Origin: Ricordea florida
Lineage: Eukaryota; Cnidaria; Anthozoa; Corallimorpharia; Ricordeidae
DNA: 64,000 nucleotides
Assembly (NCBI GenBank): GCA_949710005.1
Contig: OX453283.1
Span: forward strand, 18,362,304 to 18,426,303
Direction: 5' to 3'
Under the pieces are notes generated by a model. That model worked only from the letters and a program-made list of their open reading frames with translations. It was not told where the DNA came from and ran no database searches. This document shows positions 57,465-64,000 of this stretch, piece by piece. A program made the position numbers and the translations under genes. Within the stretch, counting starts at the first letter, position 1. Every line of letters starts with the position of its first letter.

Positions 57465-59087
57465 TGTGTCCTAACAGTATTTCACACCCTTCACACTACA
57501 TACACTTCTTTTGAACTCAGAACTTCCCTTTAAAAATAACATGATGATTGTAGAAATGTTCCAAAAACATGCTTTAAAAACATACCAAAGTGGAGATTCA
57601 TTTTCGGGATTCTCTGGATCACTAATTGCAATCGACAATGAAGAGGACTTTGGGCAAGATGATGTTTGTACCACTGAACCACATCTATTACATTTGATAA
57701 CTTCAATGGTCGACACCTAACAAACCAAAAAAGGATGAAATTAAGATAATGATGAATACAATAACTTAATCGAAGCTACAATATTGTTTTTTTAAGTTTC
57801 AAACATGAAGATGTCCAGTAACGGCAGCATCGTTCACAAGACACGTGGTTGTTAGACTTTTCATGTGCAAACGGAAAGTATTGATTGGTCTAAAAATAGG
57901 TTTGGTCATGGGAAAGTTTGGGAAAATACGGTTTTGTCTTTTTACAGATACTTTTTGCAAAATATTAATGCTAGAAAAGACAGTATGTTCAAGTTTTGTT
58001 TTGAAAAGATCTTCTGCACAACGCATTTTTCAGACGCATCAATAGTTGTCGCTGTTCACTTCCAAAAGATGCCGCAGAAGTCAGACATCTCATTTGAAAC
58101 TTTGAAAAAACGTTAACATTTTTACTAGTAAGCGTAAAAATGCTTACTTTCAAATCGTAGAATTTTCATAAGCTCGATTTCAAGGAAAAGCTCTGGAGTG
58201 CCCCCACTTTATCACATGAAGCATTGATACATGACAAAAACACTATAATGTACAAACCTCTGTCAGTTGCCTTTTGCAATTCTTGCACTGATACCAACTC
58301 GATAAATTTTTTAGCATTTCAATCCTTTCAACTCTCTCATATATTGTACTCTGGTACTGGGAATTCATCTTCAATGGTCTCAAACACTGTTGTGGGCGTG
58401 GTAGTCAACAGCCTTCTGCCACTGAACTCCTTCACTTTGAGGCCCTTGAATTTATAGGAGACCCCATCCTGGAAATCACCTATGTTCTCCTCCCATATCC
58501 TCCTCCCATATCGTGAGTCTGATTGAACCTGTAACAAAAGAAATGTATTCATAATTTTTTTACAATAATTACCATCTATTAAGGTCATCAAAAACACAAC
58601 TTTTACCTGTATTATCAGTGATGGTGCATGTATCTAGAACCCGCTTTGAGACACCGTTTATTTCGATGTTGTGCACGTTATTGGTATCCTTCATCAGCAA
58701 TCCTTTCACATTAACCCTCTGCCTAACTTTGATCGACTGGATGTTCACAATCAAACACTCTTGAGCTTCCCCGTCCACAGCTAAAGCATGACCGTCAAAG
58801 TTAACCTCAGCGAGTGATGCCTTTTCCACAACTGATCTGTTATTGATAATGATATCCATCTTGTGCGGATCCTGTACGTTAGGCCTACGGCTTACATTTC
58901 GGATTTTCACAGCCTTCCCGGACAACTGATAGCTTGCAAAATTCAATCTCGAGCTGTCCTTAAAACAAACTGCACGTGAATGTTCCTCTTCTCCTGTTTG
59001 CAGCATAAAATCAAAATATGGATTCTTTCTCTTGGTTCCTCTTTTAATTGGAGAAAGGTTTTGAATATATCCTGTGGCGTTTTCCAT
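57465..59087 (-). pseudogene. RPA-like OB-fold protein, four exons, frameshifted
   Basis: Exon 1 (59087-58607) opens MENATGYIQNLSPIKRGTKR and carries one OB-like module (YFDFMLQTGEEEHSRAVCF, KAVKIRNVSRRPN) and the start of a second (VSKRVLDTCTITDNTG). Exon 2 follows TTACAG at ~58531 with SIRLTIWEE and, after a shift, DFQDGVSYKFKGLKVKEFSG and RLLTTTPTTVFETIEDEF. Next exons give SSWYQCKNCKRQL (~58320-58250) and EVIKCNRCGSVVQTSSC (57718-57471), a split four-cysteine zinc site as in the third OB fold of RPA1-type proteins. A 13-bp tandem duplication at 58486-58511 breaks the frame; removing one unit restores it. Probably binds single-stranded DNA if functional. I recall multicopy relatives in corals. 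Confidence 0.65.
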
Positions 59088-59236
59088 TTCTACGAACTTT
59101 CTGGTTGCACTTCTAAACCCGGCAATATCTAACCTTGCACGGCGACACACGTGCGCTTTGGATCTGTTTGCACTATTTATACCCAAACCGAACAATCGAA
59201 ATATACCAATCACAACGCACAAATCAGTAATAGGCA

Positions 59237-59455
59237 AGGGCGATTAACCGTAGGCCCCGTCTCACAACTCTTCATAATTGATTCCGTGGGACATAAAAGA
59301 ACCCACACACTGTTCGAAAAGAGTAGGGGACGTAGTTCCCAGTGTTGTGGTCTATCTCTTATCTGATGGTTAAATGCTCGGAGAAATTAGCTGCATAAAG
59401 CTACTCTAAAAATCCGAGGGTAAATAAAGTAATGTATGTATGTATGTAAGTTCTT
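59237..59455 (+). mobile_element. SINE copy, 5'-truncated, with (TATG)n tail
   Basis: ACCGTAGGCCCCGTCTCA, then TGGGACATAAAAGAACCC and CTGTTCGAAAAGAGTAGG match the inverse of the 54340-54726 copy. The tRNA head is missing. After GGTAAATAAAGTA it ends in ATGTATGTATGTATG. Confidence 0.8.
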
Positions 59456-59539
59456 CCGCTTGACCCTTTGCTAGCTCGCGCATTGGGATAACTTCGTGTT
59501 CACAGGTGAGCTGATGTTGCGAACAGAATCTTCGTGGCC

Positions 59540-59970
59540 TTACATCAGTAAGTTCGCGTGTTCCGAGTGCCAGCCTTTAGGGCAGAAAGCCATTGACCAT
59601 GCAATCCAACGGTGAACTTCGTTTTTGAGATCTATCATTGACTGGTTGACAGTTTCTTCATATTCATTAGATTCTGGAATAGCTAGCTCCTCTGTCAGGA
59701 TTTGGTGTTATGCGTCATGAGCTGCATTGAAATTTTCAATTGTTACCTTTGCTTGCTTGAATTTGTCTTCAATCAAACTGATATTCTTGCTACTGTGCAT
59801 CAAATTTCTGACCTCATTTTGCGCCTTTGTGACCAACCCCATTTTTGCGCTTCATGACTGCTCAAGGCTCGTAATCTTTCCAGGTCGATGTCATCTCAGT
59901 TTAAAGTACGATTATGTTCTCGAGTCCTTTCGTGTTTGCCGTTAAGGTCGCTCATTTTGCATTCAGCCAT
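59540..59970 (-). pseudogene. Gag-like N-terminal coiled-coil remnant
   Basis: ATG at 59970 (MAECKMSDLNGKHERTREHN) is followed by a stop, then LERLRALSSHEA, a frame change near 59840, VTKAQNEVRNLMHSSKNISL, EDKFKQAKVTIENFNAAHDA, a TAA, and NEYEETVNQSMIDLKNEVHR, ending at 59540. The heptad-like pattern resembles the region upstream of DUF1759 Gag domains in cnidarian retroelements. The assignment is by pattern only. Confidence 0.4.
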
Positions 59971-61286
59971 AATAAGTCAGTAAGTTCAACTTCTGCACGC
60001 AAGTAACGCAATGCAGCTTGTGTTATGTACCATGTTCTTTGTCGAGAGTGAAACAACCAGCCTTAACGATTACCAGTGTTCATGAAATTGAAGCACACTG
60101 GCCAATGATCCATAAATCTCAATTAGTCACAAATAGAAATAAAGATTTTGAACAGAACGAAGAATATCAAACCAAACGTAAACAGCATTAAACGGTATCG
60201 AAAGAGGAGTATCAAATTCGAATGAATGTTGCCCTTGGGGAACCACAGCGATAGTGTTTAGCCTTAGGAACTTTAAAACGAACGCATGCCGCCGATTCCA
60301 ATAATTTTAATGTTACCGAAGCTATAACAAGTGGTAGCACGTGGAAAAATGTAGTGGAGCTTGATAAAGTGTGGTTGAGCGTGATTGAGCGTGCTACGAA
60401 CTGCAAGTCAAATAAAAACAAATAAAAGTGAAATTAACAAATGCACGATTAGCCATACATGCAAAGACACTGACTTAAAGAACAATATAGAGGGTATGTA
60501 TTACAGAACATGATACACTTACTTTGATAAGGTCCTAAGTCAATAGCCATTTTAAAGTAGAGTGACAATTCCTTGCAGGACTGATAGCCAAAGGAAAAGT
60601 ACATGTAGCCAGCAGAAGACACGTGGCTGTCATACATGCGCAATATGAGAAACAAGTTACTAAAGCCTTAAAAAGAAATTAACAAGAGTGTGACGGAAAC
60701 ATAAGCTACATTAGGTTGACTGTGGGAAACGAGAAAATTAATAGACACTGTTTCAAATTGTAGCAAAAGTCACTTGCATTAATCATCATGAACACCAAAT
60801 CCTTTGTTATATTTTACTTTAGATGTGTAGGTTTCTTTTTGCAAGGCACAGAGCAAACACATTATTTAAATGTAAACTTTGTGATACTTTTGCTGTCCTA
60901 ATCTATTCATCGTCTGAACTTGACAGACTTGATGAATCTGTGCCATCAAACTGATTAAGTAGAGCCAGATAAGGATGAACTGAGACCTCATTTTTCTCAA
61001 GTTTTGCAGCAGTCACCTCTTTCTTAAAGTGCCACTATGACGAAAATCATCCCTTTTCTTTCCCCTGTTTCCTGCCATAAAATTGTACCTTGGGCTCCAA
61101 GTAAACCGTATTTTTTAAAAAGAATGGAGAGAACTTCTCCAACCCGCATAATTCTGCCCACGAATATTCGATTTTCCAGTCCGCCATTGCTTCAAGTTGG
61201 TTCTAGCTGAGCCGGCAACTTTCCAGCGGCCGTTGTTACTGTGACGTCACTTTCTCATGACGGAGGTCTTCGAGTTGTAAACGCAT
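59971..61286. other. Interval upstream of the P2X7-like gene
   Basis: No supported gene. It should contain the promoter of the plus-strand gene at 61287, but no clear core element was identified. Confidence 0.4.
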
Positions 61287-62457
61287 ATGAAAATGTCGAG
61301 TTCAGAAGAGGAAAACACCGGATTTTCATCAGGAGAGGAGTCCGAAGTGTCGTTGAACACTTCAGAGGAAAGTTTTTTTTCAGCAGCAGGGAATTTCGCT
61401 CCCTATGATGAAAATTTGGAGCCGATCGCGACCGAAGAAGAAGCTTCTGAGTACGCATCGCCAGCCGCTGCAGAGGAAGAAGAAGAGCAATTGCTCCTTA
61501 GTAGATTCTCCGGAGAAGTCGAGGATTGGTGTGTATACTTTGTTTGCTGAAGTCTTATTACTGATCCTGCTTGCCGTTGGTCAAGTGTTCTAAGATTTGC
61601 AGCTTCCGTATAGCACCTTCGGGTTTGTACAGTTTTGATGCGAGTGGCGAATTACCACTTACTTACGTTGGTATTTTGTTATAAATCGTGATTTCTAGGT
61701 GCCAGTGCTCTAACTGTTCTTTGAATTTGGTTGTAACCCCGGATGAGTGCCGGTGTTGCCTCGAAATTCGAAGATGCACGGAAAAATGGAAGAAGTTGAG
61801 AAGGATGGCCAGTGTATTACTCTGCATCCAGGTTTTGAAAGTGTTTGTTTAAACCGATGGGTTTTGCATACAGCAGGCATTGGATTGAAGACAAAAGCCA
61901 AGAAGTCGTACACAACAATGCTTACAGCTGGAGACGGAACCGAGGCAGAGTAAGTTCCATCTAGATCAGGGTAGGGATAGTTATACCTACTGAGGGAAAA
62001 TCCCACTGTCAACATGTTGTGCCTGTTTACAACGTTCCCATGAACTCTATCATGTATAAATGTGCCTGTTCCTTTGCGAAATCAATAATTACCTTGTAGC
62101 CGCTAAAGTACAGAACGTAGGGCCACTTCTCTTTGCATGGGTTGGTTGGATGACTTATTTTAGTTGAGACCATATTACATTAAAGGCGAAAGTGGTCAGC
62201 CCCCGATCTTTAGGTCATAAGTGTGAAAGTTCTCTTTGAATTTAAACACAATTGTTGAAACGAGAAACGTAATTTTCTCTTGCAGATTTTTGCGTTCTGT
62301 GGCATATAGACAGTTCGTTCGACTGGTTTGGGAATATTTGGGTATGTCAAAACGACTACCTCTTCCTTGCTGTGTATATAATGCCATAAGGAGTGCCTTC
62401 CCCACTGCGGCAGAAGATTACCATGGGTATGAGGAAGAGGAAGAAGATGAGGACTAG
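61287..62457 (+). CDS. P2X7-like C-terminal domain protein, three exons
   Basis: Exon 1 (61287-61528) is acidic and Ser-rich (MKMSSSEEENTGFSSGEESE) and ends within the Trp codon of RFSGEVEDW. Exon 2 (61699-61949) begins after TTCTAG and gives WCQCSNCSLNLVVTPDECRC then CLEIRRC, the zinc-binding cysteine cluster of the P2X7 cytoplasmic domain (PF20478). After a one-base loss in an A5 run (61779-61783) it continues with LHPGFESVCLNRWVLHTAGI. Exon 3 (62286-62457) gives VAYRQFVRLVWEYLGMSKRL, LPCCVYNAIRSAFP and an acidic end (GYEEEEEDED). There is no channel part, as in other stand-alone invertebrate copies. The first donor (GTGTAT) is weak. Except for the A-run shift the gene looks intact. Confidence 0.7.
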
Positions 62458-62900
62458 CAACATTTAACTCTTCCCTGTATCTCTTACTGTGCTTCATTAC
62501 AATCTGTTTGAGACCTAATATGGAATGTGCAAAGTGTATATCAGGGTGTGGGAACTCCTAGTTAAGAATGGTGAGATCTCATGAGGTGTGCATGTCACAG
62601 TGTTCAAGATATGTAAATGCCATATTTTGGTGGAAAAGTAAGTATTGTATTAAAGATATAGCCACTTCTAGATTGTTCTTCTTCAAGTGGTATTTCTTAT
62701 TTGCAAAGAACATTCCATCATTTTTACATGGGAGGTTTGGCTATGCTCAACCCAATATCTGCCTGTAGCTGTACTCTCTTTAGCAATGCAATTGTGCAGA
62801 ACCCAACATTGAAAACATAATGGTGAGAAAGTTGCTGAGGCAGGTACTTTCCAACTCTAAACCAGCTCAATGATGCATACAGTGCATCAGTCACAATGGT
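62458..62900. other. Intergenic interval between convergent genes
   Basis: This is the 3' flank of the P2X7-like gene and of the minus-strand gene ending at 62901. No gene or clear repeat was found. Confidence 0.5.
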
Positions 62901-63967
62901 TTATGACGCAGCTGCAGATGTGCTGCACTGTCCTCGTTTATGACCCTTTCGTGGTTTACCACACTTAGAACATGTGTATGTTTTCCGCACATGTCGTGCA
63001 TCTTTTGGAGGTGCTTTTGTAGCCTGGATCATAGCTTGCAGTTCTGTATCTGTGTAACATAAAACAGTTTTTGGATTTTTAATATGACATTACTGTACCA
63101 GAAACAAACTAGTCTCACACACATGAAGTACAGGCACTGGAATGAAATGTATTACAGTATCCAAGGATAAATAAGAGTATATCCACAACAGGACTTATTA
63201 AGATACTGACAATGTGAAGTGTTACACTTTAGTACAAACATTAGAATCAGTTGACCCTATCACCTGAAGAAGGCCAGCAGTAATCGGTATAAATGTTGTG
63301 AGCAACATCCAAGTGACCTCGTTGTGAGGCAAGAGAACAAATTTATATTATTGTGACTAAAGTGGTTGTGTAATTTTTGTATCCCAGACGAGAATTATTG
63401 TAGAATTTACAGGGGTATCTGTTCAAACCTGAGCAAGTTGGAAGACAGATAGCAGTTTCTTTATTCCTTCTGAAATGGTACTTCTCAATGGCCTGCTCCT
63501 TGTTTTCTTTGTCTCGCAGCATATTGTGAAGAGCTTGTGGGGTCTCCCTATCTAGTTCCCCTTTCAGAGCCTTTAAGTCTTGTCTTGATGTTGAAATTAA
63601 TGTATCATAGATTTCTGCTACATAATCTGAAAACAGACATCAAACAGCTTGGCAACTGGAAAATGCACAGCTTCATGTCTTTTGAATTATTTATGCATGT
63701 ACAGCTGTATGAAAATTATTAAACAAGCATTTGTATGCCTCATTTAACAGCACAGAGTTACTTTCTGTGTAGGAACAGCAATTAACTTTTACAAGAGGAA
63801 AGTAAATGTAACCAGTAATTTGTTAACAGTACCATAATTTTGCTCCACTTTGAGCTCTCGCACAGTCGCCTCTCCATCCTTAAATTTGGGATATACAACT
63901 TTGACCTTCTTGTTTCCTTCATTATCAACTTTTGTTTCTCTCCTCAAGTTGTAATTGAAGTGGATTG
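62901..63967 (-). CDS. 3' exons of a transposase-derived gene (unknown family)
   Basis: Exons: 63967-63833 (AIHFNYNLRRETKVDNEGNK, VVYPKFKDGEATVRELKVEQ), 63626-63429 (YVAEIYDTLISTSRQDLKAL, PQALHNMLRDKENKEQAIEK) and 63049-62901, ending with TYTCSKCGKPRKGHKRGQCS and a stop. All have good acceptors and usable donors; the gene continues beyond the right edge. The last exon has a CxxC-type zinc-ribbon-like motif in a basic context. I associate the first motif set with the C-terminus of DUF6729/DDE transposase-like proteins of cnidarians, related to the fragment at 53278-54170. No stops were seen inside the exons. Confidence 0.5.
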
Positions 63968-64000
63968 CTGAAAGGATAGTCCTGAAGAAAATTACATAGC

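Noticed and set aside
1..64000. CRISPR arrays, rRNA genes, bacterial operons
   Set aside because: No regularly spaced identical repeats, rRNA cores or prokaryotic gene organisation were seen.

Overview
The window is nuclear DNA of an invertebrate animal, most likely an anthozoan cnidarian (stony coral or relative). It is AT-rich, has spliced genes with GT/AG introns, and carries piggyBac, hAT, Mutator-like, BEL/Pao, CR1-like, L1/Tx1-like and Penelope-like elements together with uncharacterised transposase-like families I associate with cnidarian genomes. No rRNA gene, CRISPR array or bacterial operon was seen. The taxonomic call is an inference from element composition, not from a marker gene.

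Layout. 1-1.45 kb: 5' part of a two-exon gene running off the left edge (minus). 1.96-3.5 kb: hAT remnant and a tRNA-derived SINE. 4.3-11.6 kb (minus): an unrecognised block of small, tightly packed ORFs (called AB, C, D and a second B copy) interrupted by a Mutator-like element, which is itself interrupted by a piggyBac with TTAA target duplications. 11.6-17.9 kb (minus): a reverse transcriptase fragment and two decayed copies of a DDE-type transposase-like family. 18.6-26.9 kb: a second piggyBac holding a young BEL/Pao LTR element (plus) with two LTRs that read as identical and one 1284-codon ORF lacking reverse transcriptase and RNase H.

27.4-30.4 kb (minus): hAT pseudogene joined to the 5' end of a CR1-like LINE. 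31.6-35.9 kb (minus): multi-exon transposase-derived pseudogene, broken in its most 5' visible exon by a CR1-like 3' fragment with a (TAG)n tail. 37.4-37.9 kb: Penelope-type foldback with a candidate hammerhead ribozyme, then a second foldback. 39.1-44.5 kb (minus): full-length but decayed L1/Tx1-like LINE with 12-bp target duplications. 44.7-51.6 kb (minus): a small unknown gene and a multi-exon DUF7869-like transposase gene. 53.3-54.2 kb: DUF6729-like transposase fragment. 54.3-54.7 and 59.2-59.5 kb: two copies of one SINE. 57.5-59.1 kb (minus): RPA-like OB-fold gene broken by a 13-bp duplication. 59.5-60 kb: Gag-like remnant. 61.3-62.5 kb (plus): P2X7-like C-terminal-domain gene with one apparent single-base frameshift. 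62.9-64 kb (minus): 3' exons of another transposase-derived gene.

There is no single pathway here. The window is a transposon graveyard with layered insertions and a few candidate host-like genes (left-edge gene, gene G, OB-fold gene, P2X7-like gene). The two strongest items for follow-up are the BEL/Pao element missing its polymerase yet apparently recently moved, and the AB/C/D ORF block, whose identity I could not assign.
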